Source: Streptomyces polyasparticus (GTDB taxonomy: Bacteria; Actinomycetota; Actinomycetes; Streptomycetales; Streptomycetaceae). From it: a stretch of 64,000 nt of DNA. The stretch spans positions 121,876 through 185,875 of the forward strand of contig NZ_JACTVJ010000023.1 of NCBI RefSeq assembly GCF_014493765.1, read 5' to 3'. Of this stretch, positions 16,889-25,575 are shown piece after piece; positions within the stretch are counted from its first letter, which is position 1; each line of letters starts with the position of its first letter. The notes beneath the pieces were generated by a model that worked only from the letters and a program-made list of their open reading frames with translations, ran no database searches and had not been told where the DNA came from. The position numbers were made by a program, and so were the translations under genes.

Positions 16889-19231
16889 TCAGCGCTCCAG
16901 CGTCCACTTGCTCGCGATCCGCACCTGCAGGAAGCCCGGACCCACCCGGAACTTCCCCGGGCCCACCGTCAGCCGCTGCACCGGCTCGAAGTTCGCGTCC
17001 AGGCCCCAGACCGCGCCGATCGCGCCGCTGCCGTCCGAGAAGAAGACCAGGTCCGTCTCCGGGCCTGAGTAGTGCACCAGTGTGTAGCCGCGTCCGCTGA
17101 TCTTCTGGTCGAAGGACTCGGCGGACTGCGCGGCGGCCGGGGTCAGCTTCCAGGCCGTCCCGGCCGGTGCCCGCACGCTGATCAGGCATTCGCCGGACTG
17201 CACCCAGACCGGCCCGCTCACGGGCCGGCGCCCGCTGCCGGACTGGGCGACGATCGCGGTGCGCCCGCCGAGCTGGACGGTGTTCACGGTCAGTGAGTCC
17301 TCGTCCCTCGAGGTGCGTTCGAGCGTCAGCATCATGGGTCCGCCCGTGTGCCTGAAGACCGCCCGGCCCGCGCCCTCGACCGGGCCCTGCAGCGGCGGCG
17401 CCTGCTCCAACGGCATCGGGCGCAGGCTCCAGTCGGCCGCGCCCTTGATCCGTATCCGCTGCTCGGTCTGCCCCTCGCGGAACGCGACGAGCCGCCCGCT
17501 CTCGCCGTCCTGGGAGCTCTCGATGTACGGCTCGGCCTCGTCGTACTCGTCGAGGAGTTCGGTCCGGTAGCCCCAGCTGTCCTCGGACACGATGGTGTAG
17601 TCGAGCAGGCACGGGCGGCCCGGAGTCGGGTTGACCAGTGTCACGGTCTGCTCGCCGCGCCCCTCGTACATGCCGGTCCGCTGCGCGACGACCGGGTCGG
17701 GCACGGGCACCGGGCGGGCCCGCAGCGACCAGGCGCCGTCCGCCTCGATGAGCAGGATCAGTGGGCCCTCGGTGAGCGGGAAGGTCTGCTCCAGGCGACC
17801 GACCTCGTACATGAGCATGTCGCGCTTGTCCTCGTGCACGGTCCCGGCCGGCGAGGTGTAGATCGACATGGAGCCGCCGTCGTCGTCCCCATCCTCGTCA
17901 CCGGCGAAGCTCACGTCGAGGTCCGCGAGCTTTCCGCGGTACGTGAGGACCTCGGGGCCGCGGCCCTGCAGCCCGCTGCCGAGCTCTCGGGCCGCCGACA
18001 GCGGACGTATCTGCACGGTCCAGTCGTTGTCGGCGTCCACACGCAGGCGCAGCGGGCGGTCGCCCTTGTGCTGGACGGCCGCGCTGCCGCGCAGGTCCTC
18101 CAGTGTGGTGTTGAACAGCAGGTCGTCGTCCTTGTTGCGCTTGTTGAGCGTGTAGACGCAGGTGTAGCCCTCGCCCTGATGCCACAGCTCGACGAGGACC
18201 GGCCCCGCGGGCAGCCCGTCCACGGAGACGACGCCCTGCCCGCGGCCGCGCTGGACGTGCACGGGGAACTCGGGGCCGAAGGAGACTGGGCGCGCGTCCT
18301 GGGGGGCGGCCGTTTGCGGGACTTGGGGGCGGGCGTCCTGGGGAGCGGCGGTCTGCGGGTGGGGCTGGTGGGGCTGGTGCGGCTGCGGGTAGCCGGTGGA
18401 CGGCTGCGGCTGCGGTTGTACGTACGCGGGGGATGGCTGCTGCCCGTACGCGGGGGATGGCTGCGGCTGTGCGTACGGGGGAGCGGGCTGCGGCTGGGAG
18501 TGGGGTTGGGCGTACTGGGGCTGAGGGTGGGGCTGGGCGTACTGGGGCTGGGGGTGGGGCTGGGCGTACTGGGGCTGGGGCTGGGCGCCGTGGGGTGCGG
18601 TCGAGGGGGTCTGCTGCGGGGCCGCTCCCTCCACCATGATCCCGAAGTCCGTGGCCAGGCCCGCGAGTCCCGTGGCCCAGCCCTGCCCGACGGCGCGGAA
18701 CTTCCACACCCCGTCGCGCCGGTAGAACTCCCCGAGCACGAAGGCCGTTTCGTCCGCCGCGTCCACCACCGGGTAGTGCGCGACGGGCATGTTCGACGCG
18801 GCGCTCACGGCCTGGACGTAGAGCCCGGGGACCGCGCCGAAGGTGCCGCCGTCGCAGGAGGCCGCGACGACCACGCGCTGGACGGCGGGTTCGATCCGCG
18901 CGAGATCGAGTTCGAGCCACTGGGCGAGCTGGCCGCCGCCCTCGGTCGCCCCCAGATGACGCACGGCGCCGGAGGGATGCTGAGGCTGGTTGTAGAAGAC
19001 GAGGTCCGCGTCGCCGCGCACCTTGCCGGCCGCGTCGAGCAGCAGGGCGGAGGCGTCCACCGCGGGCGAACCGGCCTGGGCGAGACGGCTCACGGCCACC
19101 CGCAGCACCTCGGTGGGCACCGGCACATTGGCGCCCTTGATCATGTGCGTCATGTGTTCATGGTTGCAGTTGAACTCTCTTGAGTCGACGAGTAGTTCGA
19201 TATTTGCGTTCGTGAGGACAAGGGAGGACAT
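16889..19231 (-). CDS. TerD-domain protein with Pro/Gln linker and C-terminal repeated beta modules
   Basis: The 780-residue protein starts with a TerD-type stress domain (about 1-190: DADLVFYNQPQHPSGAVRH, then YRRDGVWKFRAVGQGW). TerD domains bind calcium and occur in tellurite-resistance/stress clusters and in streptomycete differentiation. Residues about 205-315 are a low-complexity linker rich in Gln, Pro, Tyr and Ala (YAQPHPQPQ repeats). The rest (about 320-780) contains four or five related modules, each with a conserved glycine-rich start and a W.(L/V)...P element (DNDWTVQIRPL, DGAWSLRARPV, AADWSLRPMPL, GTAWKLTPA). No signal peptide or membrane helix is seen, so it is probably cytoplasmic. 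ATG 19231 is chosen because the TerD fold starts at MSSLVLTNAN. It is divergent from an ECF sigma factor gene 122 bases away. Confidence 0.85.
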   Translation of the reverse strand: MSSLVLTNANIELLVDSREFNCNHEHMTHMIKGANVPVPTEVLRVAVSRLAQAGSPAVDASALLLDAAGKVRGDADLVFYNQPQHPSGAVRHLGATEGGGQLAQWLELDLARIEPAVQRVVVAASCDGGTFGAVPGLYVQAVSAASNMPVAHYPVVDAADETAFVLGEFYRRDGVWKFRAVGQGWATGLAGLATDFGIMVEGAAPQQTPSTAPHGAQPQPQYAQPHPQPQYAQPHPQPQYAQPHSQPQPAPPYAQPQPSPAYGQQPSPAYVQPQPQPSTGYPQPHQPHQPHPQTAAPQDARPQVPQTAAPQDARPVSFGPEFPVHVQRGRGQGVVSVDGLPAGPVLVELWHQGEGYTCVYTLNKRNKDDDLLFNTTLEDLRGSAAVQHKGDRPLRLRVDADNDWTVQIRPLSAARELGSGLQGRGPEVLTYRGKLADLDVSFAGDEDGDDDGGSMSIYTSPAGTVHEDKRDMLMYEVGRLEQTFPLTEGPLILLIEADGAWSLRARPVPVPDPVVAQRTGMYEGRGEQTVTLVNPTPGRPCLLDYTIVSEDSWGYRTELLDEYDEAEPYIESSQDGESGRLVAFREGQTEQRIRIKGAADWSLRPMPLEQAPPLQGPVEGAGRAVFRHTGGPMMLTLERTSRDEDSLTVNTVQLGGRTAIVAQSGSGRRPVSGPVWVQSGECLISVRAPAGTAWKLTPAAAQSAESFDQKISGRGYTLVHYSGPETDLVFFSDGSGAIGAVWGLDANFEPVQRLTVGPGKFRVGPGFLQVRIASKWTLER
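18508..18590 (-). repeat. 27-base tandem repeat inside the TerD-fusion gene
   Basis: Units start at 18508, 18535 and 18562 and encode the minus-strand repeat QPHPQPQYA. It lies in the Pro/Gln linker and is a likely site of length variation. Confidence 0.85.
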
Positions 19232-19353
19232 TCCCGGGCGGCCGCTCCCGCGATCACGGTCGACCGGCGCGGGTGCCCCTTGGCCGGTACGCCAAACTTT
19301 CCGCGCGGGGGCGAACGTTTCGCGCCGCTGCTGCGTCGTAGGAGCAGCACGGG

Positions 19354-19917
19354 GTGAGGAAGGGGTGGGTCTTGCTGCGCAGAGGGACGCTTCGGCGCGG
19401 GCAGGGAGCGGGTCCGCAGGGGGCACAGGATCCGCGGGACCCCCTGGACCCGGCTCAGGTGAGCCGGGTCCGGGCGGTTCTCGCGCTCGGTGGCGTGCCC
19501 GCCTCCGAACTGCCGGACGGGGTACAGCAGGTGCGCCTCAAGCTGCTCGAACGGGCCGCCGACGGACGGGAGGCGCCCCGCGATGTATCCGCGTGGGCGG
19601 CCGTCGTCGCCTCCAACTGGGCGATGGACTACCACCGCGGCCGGCGCCGCCAGGAGCGCCTGGGGGAGCGGCTCGCCTCGCTGCGCGAGGAGAGCCATGC
19701 CGTGGAGGAGAGCAAGGTGCTCTCGATGGCGGTCGCGAAGGGTCTGGACGAACTGACCGACACCCAGCGGCAGGTGGTCGTGCTGCGGTTCTACGCGGAC
19801 CTGTCCGTGCGCGGCATCGCGGAACGGCTCGGCGTCCCCGAGGGCACGGTCAAGAGCAGGCTGCACGGTGCGGTGCGGGCCCTGCGGGCTCGGCTGCACG
19901 AGGGCGAGGTGGTGTGA
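19354..19917 (+). CDS. ECF-type RNA polymerase sigma factor
   Basis: The 187-residue protein has sigma region 2 (about 45-110; LPDGVQQVRLKLLERA, then WAAVVASNWAMDYHRGRRR) and region 4 (about 130-180; LDELTDTQRQVVVLRFYADL, GVPEGTVKSRLHGAV with the DNA-binding helix). It directs RNA polymerase to a stress regulon. GTG 19354 has AGGAG nine bases upstream. The anti-sigma-like gene begins one base after its stop, so the pair is translationally linked. The diverging TerD gene is a possible target. I could not identify the ECF subgroup. Confidence 0.9.
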   Translation: MRKGWVLLRRGTLRRGQGAGPQGAQDPRDPLDPAQVSRVRAVLALGGVPASELPDGVQQVRLKLLERAADGREAPRDVSAWAAVVASNWAMDYHRGRRRQERLGERLASLREESHAVEESKVLSMAVAKGLDELTDTQRQVVVLRFYADLSVRGIAERLGVPEGTVKSRLHGAVRALRARLHEGEVV

Positions 19918-19918
19918 C

Positions 19919-20764
19919 GTGGCCGGCAACTCCGGAGAGGAACTCTTCGAGGCCGATGCGTACGAGCCGGACGACGCGCTGATGGCGGCGATCCTCGGTG
20001 AGCATCTGCCCGAGGGGACCGGCCGGGACGCGGAGTACCAGGCTGCGGTCGCGGACCTCGGCCAACTGCGGCTCGCACTACGGGACTTGGGGGATGAGCT
20101 GGCGGCCGAGCCCGCCGCCGAGCCGGAGGCCGCGCCACCGCCCGTGATCAGGGCGAAGCCCGTACGGGTGCGGACGCGCCGACTGTTCGCCGTGTCGGTA
20201 CGGGTGGCCGTGGCGGCGTGTGCGCTCGCGCTGTTCGGGGGGCTGTTCTGGCTGGGGGCGAACAACGGGATCGGCGGGGGTGCGGACTCCGGCGCGGCGA
20301 AGGGAGCGGACTTCGATGCGCCCAGCGGTGCCGACGACAGCGACGACAAGGGAGGCGCTGCGGAGTCCCAGTCCCGGGCGCCCGACTCCGAATCGGAGGC
20401 CGCTCAGGGCGAGAAGGCGGTCGGCCGGGCCCAGCAGATCGCGTGCGCCAAGGTCCTTGTGGAGGGTGAGGCCACGAAGGTGGTCGTGCGCAGGGACGGG
20501 GCGGTGGACGTCACCGTCGAGGTCGACCGTTGGTACCGGCCTGAGCGGTCCGTGGCGGAGCATCCGACGACCACCGTCAGGTTGCCGGCGCGTGTCGCGT
20601 CCGGGATCGAGGTCGGTGAGTTGGTGCTGATCACCGTACCGATCCACGTCGAGGACGCGTACGACGCGGAGCAGGGGTGGGGCGTGGGGGACGTACGGCC
20701 CGAGCTCCTCGCCGCGCTCCCGGATGCGCGGGAGCTCGACTGTCCGAAGCCGTTGACGGGGTGA
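19919..20764 (+). CDS. Membrane-anchored anti-sigma-like protein
   Basis: The 281-residue protein follows the ECF sigma gene with one base between stop and GTG start. Its N-terminal part is acidic and helical (about 1-80), a single hydrophobic helix lies near 95-117 (VRVAVAACALALFGGLFWL), and the C-terminal half, rich in Asp/Ser/Ala and then beta-rich, should be outside the membrane. This layout matches a single-pass anti-sigma factor holding the sigma factor at the membrane. I see no HxxxCxxC zinc motif, so it is not a ZAS-type protein. Function is inferred from position and topology. Confidence 0.75.
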   Translation: MAGNSGEELFEADAYEPDDALMAAILGEHLPEGTGRDAEYQAAVADLGQLRLALRDLGDELAAEPAAEPEAAPPPVIRAKPVRVRTRRLFAVSVRVAVAACALALFGGLFWLGANNGIGGGADSGAAKGADFDAPSGADDSDDKGGAAESQSRAPDSESEAAQGEKAVGRAQQIACAKVLVEGEATKVVVRRDGAVDVTVEVDRWYRPERSVAEHPTTTVRLPARVASGIEVGELVLITVPIHVEDAYDAEQGWGVGDVRPELLAALPDARELDCPKPLTG

Positions 20765-20774
20765 GCTGACATGA

Positions 20775-20806
20775 GGGCGGGCGTCCGGTGAACCGGACGC
20801 CCGCCC
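20775..20806. terminator. Bidirectional terminator
   Basis: GGGCGGGCGTCCGGT pairs perfectly with ACCGGACGCCCGCCC across a two-base centre. It lies between the anti-sigma gene (+) and the subtilase gene (-). Confidence 0.9.
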
Positions 20807-20833
20807 CTTGTGCTGTCGATCAGGATTCAGCCG

Positions 20834-23800
20834 TTACGGGATGACCTTCTCGATGCGCACGGAGCCCGAACCGGCCGCCGTGCCCTTGTCGTTGAGGAGG
20901 CGGACCTCGCCGAAGAACTGGCGGCCCTCGGGGGCCGCGCCGGCGACGACGACCTCCGCGGAGACCGCGGCCGACGCGCCCTGCGGCAGGTCGATGGCCT
21001 TCGAGCCGTCGACCTTCAGCTCGCCGAGGGCCGGCGCGAAGTACAGGTCGAGGTAGTCGTAGGCCGTCGTGCCGGCCGGGACGGCATAGCCGTCCACCAC
21101 CGCGACGTACTCACCGGCGGCGGGCTTGGCGATCGAGACCGCCTCCTCCGAGTCGCCGTCCGCGGCCGAACCGACCAGCGTGCGCACGCCGTCGACCACG
21201 CGGAACACGCTGAGGTCCAGGTCGGCACCCTTGTCGGCGGTGTTGCCGATCTTCACGTCGAGCCGCTCGGTGCCGGCCGGAACCGTCACCGCGTACTCCT
21301 GCGACGCGTGGTGCGCGATCGTCGGACGCTCCTGCTTCGACGAACCGAGCGAACCGCCCGCCAGCTTGCCGCCGGTGATCGGACCGAACTCGTTGGTCAC
21401 GTTCCAGTTCACCGCGGCCGGCGTGCCGACCTTCGCCTCGGCGACCGTCTGGACCGCCGGGTCGAAGGTGACGCCGAGCGCGGTCGCCGACAGCTCGTAC
21501 GGGTTGTCGAGCAGCGGCGACGTACGGCGGGACTCGACCTCGATCTCCCAGACACCCGGCTGCGGGTTCGCGTACGAACGCAGGTCGGGGCGGCAGGTGT
21601 TGGCCGGGTTGTTGTAGTTCGGGTAGCAGTTCGGGGTGCCGGTCGGGTCGACCGGGACGCCGTACGGGTGGATCGCGATGAAGCGGGTCTGGCTGCCCGC
21701 CTTCAGACCGCCGAGGGCGACCTCGAAGGTCTTCGCGCCCGCGGGCACCGTCACGAAGTACGACTTGTGGCTGTTGCGCTGCACCGAGCCCGAGGCCTTG
21801 AAGGCGTACGAGGGCTTGGCGAGCTGCGCGGAGGCCACGACGGTCGTCATGATCTGCTTGTCGACGCCCTCGGTGCGCTCGTCGTCGAGCTCCAGGATCG
21901 CGCTGTGGATCCCGGCGGAGCCCGGCTTCGCCTGGACCTTGACGGTCACCGGCTGGTTCAGCGGCAGCGAGATCTCGTCGTCGCCGAGGACGCGGAAGGT
22001 GCCGTCGTTGTTCTCGAAGTCCAGCTCGTGGCGGACGGGACGCGAAGAGCCCGACGTACGGGTGATCTTGACGTCGTACGTCTTGCGCTCGCCGACCTTC
22101 AGGCCGCCCTCACGGTCGTAGAGACCGGTGCCGAAGCCGGGCGTGGCCAGGAACTCCTCGATCGCGGTGTCGACCGGCGCGGAGACCGTGTAGGCGTGCG
22201 CGGTCGCGCCGTCCTCGATCAGCTCCCAGGCGTCCTCGATGTCGATGAGGCCCGCGCCCTCTTCGTGCGCCTTGACGCCCGAGATGTGGTTGGCGGTCGA
22301 GGTGAGCGCCGTGCGCAGGGTGAGCGGCGAGAGCTCGATCTTCCGCTGCTTCGCGGCCGAGATGAGCAGCGCCGAGGCGCCCGCGGCCTGCGGGGAGGCC
22401 ATCGAGGTGCCCTGCAGCATCGAGTAGCCGGCCGGCAGCGTGTAGCCGGCCTCCGCGACCGGGCTGCCGGGCAGCCAGGTCTGCGTGGTGTTGATCGCCG
22501 CACCCGGGGCGGACAGGGTCGGCGTGAAGCCGCCGTCCTCACGCGGACCGCGCGAGGAGAACGGCATCATCGCGTACCGCTTCTCCACGGCCGAGCCGTA
22601 GTTGGCGGCCCAGGTCTCCTTGGAGATGGTCGCGCCGACCGAGATCACCTTGTCGGCCAGCGAGGGGTCGCCGATGGTGTTGGTGCCCGGGCCGCTGTTG
22701 CCGGCCGAGATCACCAGCTGGACGCCGTAGGTGTCGATGAGGCGCGTGTAGAGCTGGGCGCGCGCGTTGTTGCCGTCGTTCAGCGGCGGCAGACCGCCGA
22801 TCGACATGTTCACGATGTCCACGCCGCGCTTGGTGACGAGGTCGATCATGCCCTCGGTGAGCGCGACGTTGGTGCAGCCGCCGCCCCACGAACAGGCCCG
22901 GGACGAGACCAGCTTGGCGCCCGGCGCCGCACCGTTCATCCTGCCGCCGAACAGCGAGTTGGCGGCCGTGATGCCGGCGACGTGGGTGCCGTGCTCGGAC
23001 TCGATGATGCCGATGTTGACGTAGTCGGACTTGGCGCCGGCCGCGTTGTAGACGACGTCCTTGCGGATCTCGACCACGAACGGGACGCGCTCGACGACCT
23101 CGGTCGCCGGGTTGTCCGTACCGAAGTAGCCGACCTGGAAGCCGTCCTTGTACGGCTTCATGGCTTCGTCGTTCGTGAAGTTCTTGTCGTCGTTCAGGTC
23201 CAGGCGGACCGTGCCGGCGGCCGCGTCGTACAGCAGGCCCCACACGTCGGTGGTGTCGCCGTCGCGGTTCAGGTCGCCGTTGGCGTCGCCGCCGGTGGAG
23301 GCGGCCTCGCGGAAGTACTGGACCTGGTAGCTGCCCGCGGGCGCGGTCCAGGTCTTGCCGTCGAAGGTGAACGTGGGCCCGGTCACCGGGGCGACCGCGT
23401 TCATCCGCCGCCAGGTGGCGTCGCCGTCGATGACCGGGTCGGTCGCAGTGACCCAGTCGACGATCTTGCGCTCACCGGTGGTGGTCTTCTGCAGCGCCGG
23501 GTGGCCGAGGTCGACACCCGAGTCGAGGATGCCGATGGTCACCCCGCGGCCGTCGGCCTTCGGGTTGTCCTGCACGAAGTCCACCGCGCCCGTCTCGAAG
23601 GACGGGTTGTACGGGTTCTTCGCGGGCGTCTTCTTGCCGGGGGCCGGGTAGCTGCCGGCCGCCGAACCCTGCGCGGTCGCTGCACCCTTGGCGCGGTCAC
23701 CGGCCGGCGTCGGGTCGTCGAGCTCGATCTCCTGGAGCAGATCGATGCCCTTGACCGAGGAGAGCGCGGTGGCCTCCAAGATGGCGGCCTCGGCGCTCTT

Positions 23801-24151
23801 GGTGGGAACGGTGGCACGGACATAGCCGAGCTTGTCGTTCCGCTGGCCGACGATGCCGCCCTCGACCTCGTCGAAGGCCTTCGCGGCCTGCTCCGTCGCG
23901 CCTTGCGTGGTGGCCACCATGACGGTGACCGTCTTCTCGCCCTCGGCCTGGGCCTCGGCGAGCAGCTTGGCGTCGTCGGAGCCGAGCTTCTCGGCCGCGG
24001 ACTTCGCGGGAGCTGGGTCACCGCCGGGCTCGGCTGAGAAGGCGGGAAGGGGCCCTGCGGCGCCGAGCGCCGCAACAAGCCCTGCCGCCACGGCTATTCG
24101 AGCCGCGCGTCTGGCACCCGGTCGGGGTGCGCGCGGGGATTCGAGCGTCAT
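20834..24151 (-). CDS. Secreted subtilisin-family (S8) serine protease, large
   Basis: The 1105-residue exported protease has an Arg-rich signal peptide (ending ALGAAGPLPAFSA), a propeptide-like segment (about 60-150) and an S8 catalytic domain with intact triad: D210 in GILDSGVD, H387 in HGTHVAG and S583 in GTSMASPQAAG. A long insertion separates D and H. The C-terminal 450 residues are beta-rich, with two conserved regions resembling pre-peptidase C-terminal domains (ERLDVKIGNTADKGADLDL near the end). ATG 24151 is preferred over an upstream in-frame codon at 24238 because the signal peptide then starts normally (MTLESPRAPRPGARRAAR). The ribosome site (GGGACG) is weak. It is probably a nutritional extracellular protease. 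Confidence 0.92.
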   Translation of the reverse strand: MTLESPRAPRPGARRAARIAVAAGLVAALGAAGPLPAFSAEPGGDPAPAKSAAEKLGSDDAKLLAEAQAEGEKTVTVMVATTQGATEQAAKAFDEVEGGIVGQRNDKLGYVRATVPTKSAEAAILEATALSSVKGIDLLQEIELDDPTPAGDRAKGAATAQGSAAGSYPAPGKKTPAKNPYNPSFETGAVDFVQDNPKADGRGVTIGILDSGVDLGHPALQKTTTGERKIVDWVTATDPVIDGDATWRRMNAVAPVTGPTFTFDGKTWTAPAGSYQVQYFREAASTGGDANGDLNRDGDTTDVWGLLYDAAAGTVRLDLNDDKNFTNDEAMKPYKDGFQVGYFGTDNPATEVVERVPFVVEIRKDVVYNAAGAKSDYVNIGIIESEHGTHVAGITAANSLFGGRMNGAAPGAKLVSSRACSWGGGCTNVALTEGMIDLVTKRGVDIVNMSIGGLPPLNDGNNARAQLYTRLIDTYGVQLVISAGNSGPGTNTIGDPSLADKVISVGATISKETWAANYGSAVEKRYAMMPFSSRGPREDGGFTPTLSAPGAAINTTQTWLPGSPVAEAGYTLPAGYSMLQGTSMASPQAAGASALLISAAKQRKIELSPLTLRTALTSTANHISGVKAHEEGAGLIDIEDAWELIEDGATAHAYTVSAPVDTAIEEFLATPGFGTGLYDREGGLKVGERKTYDVKITRTSGSSRPVRHELDFENNDGTFRVLGDDEISLPLNQPVTVKVQAKPGSAGIHSAILELDDERTEGVDKQIMTTVVASAQLAKPSYAFKASGSVQRNSHKSYFVTVPAGAKTFEVALGGLKAGSQTRFIAIHPYGVPVDPTGTPNCYPNYNNPANTCRPDLRSYANPQPGVWEIEVESRRTSPLLDNPYELSATALGVTFDPAVQTVAEAKVGTPAAVNWNVTNEFGPITGGKLAGGSLGSSKQERPTIAHHASQEYAVTVPAGTERLDVKIGNTADKGADLDLSVFRVVDGVRTLVGSAADGDSEEAVSIAKPAAGEYVAVVDGYAVPAGTTAYDYLDLYFAPALGELKVDGSKAIDLPQGASAAVSAEVVVAGAAPEGRQFFGEVRLLNDKGTAAGSGSVRIEKVIP

Positions 24152-24387
24152 CTGCGTCCCTGTGTGAAAGACGGGCAGGAAAAGGAAAGTCGATCCGAAA
24201 TCCGGTCCGCAATCCGGTACCGAATGACCGCTCAGCATTACGTATGGGACGGCTGTTTGAGGAGGGCCGCCCGTGGCGGGTAGGGGTCATGGCGTACTTC
24301 CGCCATACGCCAGCGGGGGCGAAGCGGGCGATAAAGGGAGCGAACGGCCGGCCTCGGCGTACGGATGTCCGCGGAGCGAGACGCCGA

Positions 24388-24417
24388 TTGACCGCAGAAG
24401 GATCAACTCGCTACGTT
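24388..24417 (+). promoter_or_regulatory. Promoter of the ssu leader transcript
   Basis: TTGACC (24388-24393) and TACGTT (24412-24417) are separated by 18 bases, a good housekeeping-sigma promoter. Transcription would start at or next to the leader ATG at 24425, giving a leaderless mRNA. Confidence 0.6.
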
Positions 24418-24424
24418 CGGCGAC

Positions 24425-24508
24425 ATGTTGCGTTCAGTCCTGCTCACCACGCGCGGTCACATCGACCTGCTGCGGGTGGTCTCCGCCGCGTGTCGTCGCG
24501 GCCGCTGA
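24425..24508 (+). CDS. 27-residue cysteine-containing leader peptide of the sulfonate operon
   Basis: The peptide ends VSAACRRGR, with a central RGHIDLLRVVS. It matches the short leader peptides known upstream of sulfur-assimilation genes in actinobacteria, where ribosome stalling at Cys codons under cysteine shortage switches an RNA structure and allows transcription of the genes behind it. It has one Cys codon (TGT). The ATG lies seven bases after a likely -10 box, so it is probably leaderless. A stem-loop at 24599-24628 lies between the peptide and ssuC. The peptide looks intact while the genes behind it are broken. Confidence 0.8.
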   Translation: MLRSVLLTTRGHIDLLRVVSAACRRGR

Positions 24509-24598
24509 ACCCTCTTCCGGGCCTTTCCCGCTGAGCCGAGAGCTCTATTGAGCCACGGCGTTCTTTCCGTACCCGTATTCCACGCCCGCTGATTTCGG

Positions 24599-24628
24599 CG
24601 CCCCGCTTTGGTGCGCCGTCACGGGGCG
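24599..24628 (+). promoter_or_regulatory. Candidate attenuator stem-loop before ssuC
   Basis: CGCCCCG (24599-24605) pairs with CGGGGCG (24622-24628), followed by TGATTTC. It lies between the leader peptide and ssuC, where an attenuator would be expected. The alternative structure is not worked out. Confidence 0.4.
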
Positions 24629-24693
24629 TGATTTCTGTCCTCGTACGCCGTCGCGCAGGCCCCATGCCGGGGTCCCGTACGCCTGGAGTCCTC

Positions 24694-25575
24694 ATGACCA
24701 TCAGCCATGCCCCGCCCCAACCCGGCACACCCGAAATATCCCTGGAAAAGGGACCGGTGATCTCTGCCGGGCCCGAACTGGAAGCCCTCGCCTCCACCCG
24801 GACCCACCGCACCCGCATCCCCCGCTGACTGCGCCGCACCACGGGCCCCCTGCTGCTCCTTGCCGTATGGCAACTCCTCAGCGCCACCGGCACCTTGCCC
24901 CCGGAGATCCTCGCCTCACCCGGCACCATCGCCGGCGTCGCCCGCGATCTGCTCGCCGACGGCTCGCTCACCGGGGCCATGGGCGTCTCCGTGCAACGCG
25001 TCGCGGTGGGGCTGCTGTTCGGCGCGGTCATCGGCATCACGCTCGCCCTGCTCTCCGGTCTCTTCCGGATCGGCGAGGACCTCGTGGACGCCGGGATGCA
25101 GATGCTGCGGACGGTGCCCTTCGTCGGCCTGATCCCGCTGTTCATCATCTGGTTCGGGATCGGCGAGGCGCCGAAGATCGCCATCATCACGCTCGGTGTG
25201 GTCTTCCCGCTCTATCTCAACGCGTACGCGGGGATCCGCGGCGTCGACTCCCAGCTGATCGAGGCCGGGCAGTCGCTTGGCCTGTCCCGCCGGGGCCTCG
25301 TGCGCCATGTCGTCCTGCCGGGCGCCCTGCCCGGCGCGCTCACCGGCCTGCGGTACTCGCTCGGCGTCGCCTGGCTGGCCCTGGTCTTCGCCGAACAGGT
25401 CAACGCCGACGCGGGGATCGGCTTCCTGATGATGCAGGCCCGCGACTTCCTGCGCACCGACGTCATCGTGGTCTGCCTGGTCGTCTACGCCTTCCTCGGC
25501 CTGCTCGCCGATCTCGCCGTCCGACTCCTCGAAAGGCTGCTCCTGCACTGGCGACCGACCTTCACCGGCCAGTGA
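24694..25575 (+). pseudogene. ssuC: Sulfonate ABC transporter permease SsuC, internal stop at codon 45
   Basis: From ATG 24694 (GGAG five bases upstream) the frame runs 44 codons to TGA at 24826-24828 and then continues in the same frame to 25575. The second part is a full binding-protein-dependent permease domain (LLLLAVWQLLSATGTLPPEI onward; EAGQSLGLSRRGLVRHVVLPGALPG is the EAA loop). In SsuC proteins this place, before LRRTTGPLL, usually holds Trp, so TGG to TGA is the likely change. The full product would be 293 residues with six helices importing aliphatic sulfonates. Reinitiation at a downstream codon would still remove the first helix region. A sequencing error is possible, but neighbouring ssu genes are also damaged. 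Confidence 0.85.

Noticed and set aside
18508-18590. CRISPR-like array
   Set aside because: The 27-base units are contiguous without spacers and encode an in-frame QPHPQPQYA repeat.
20810-24037. Plus-strand open frame of over 1000 codons opposite the subtilase
   Set aside because: Composition (Arg/Gly/Val-rich, no motif) and the intact S8 triad on the minus strand show it to be a shadow of the protease gene.
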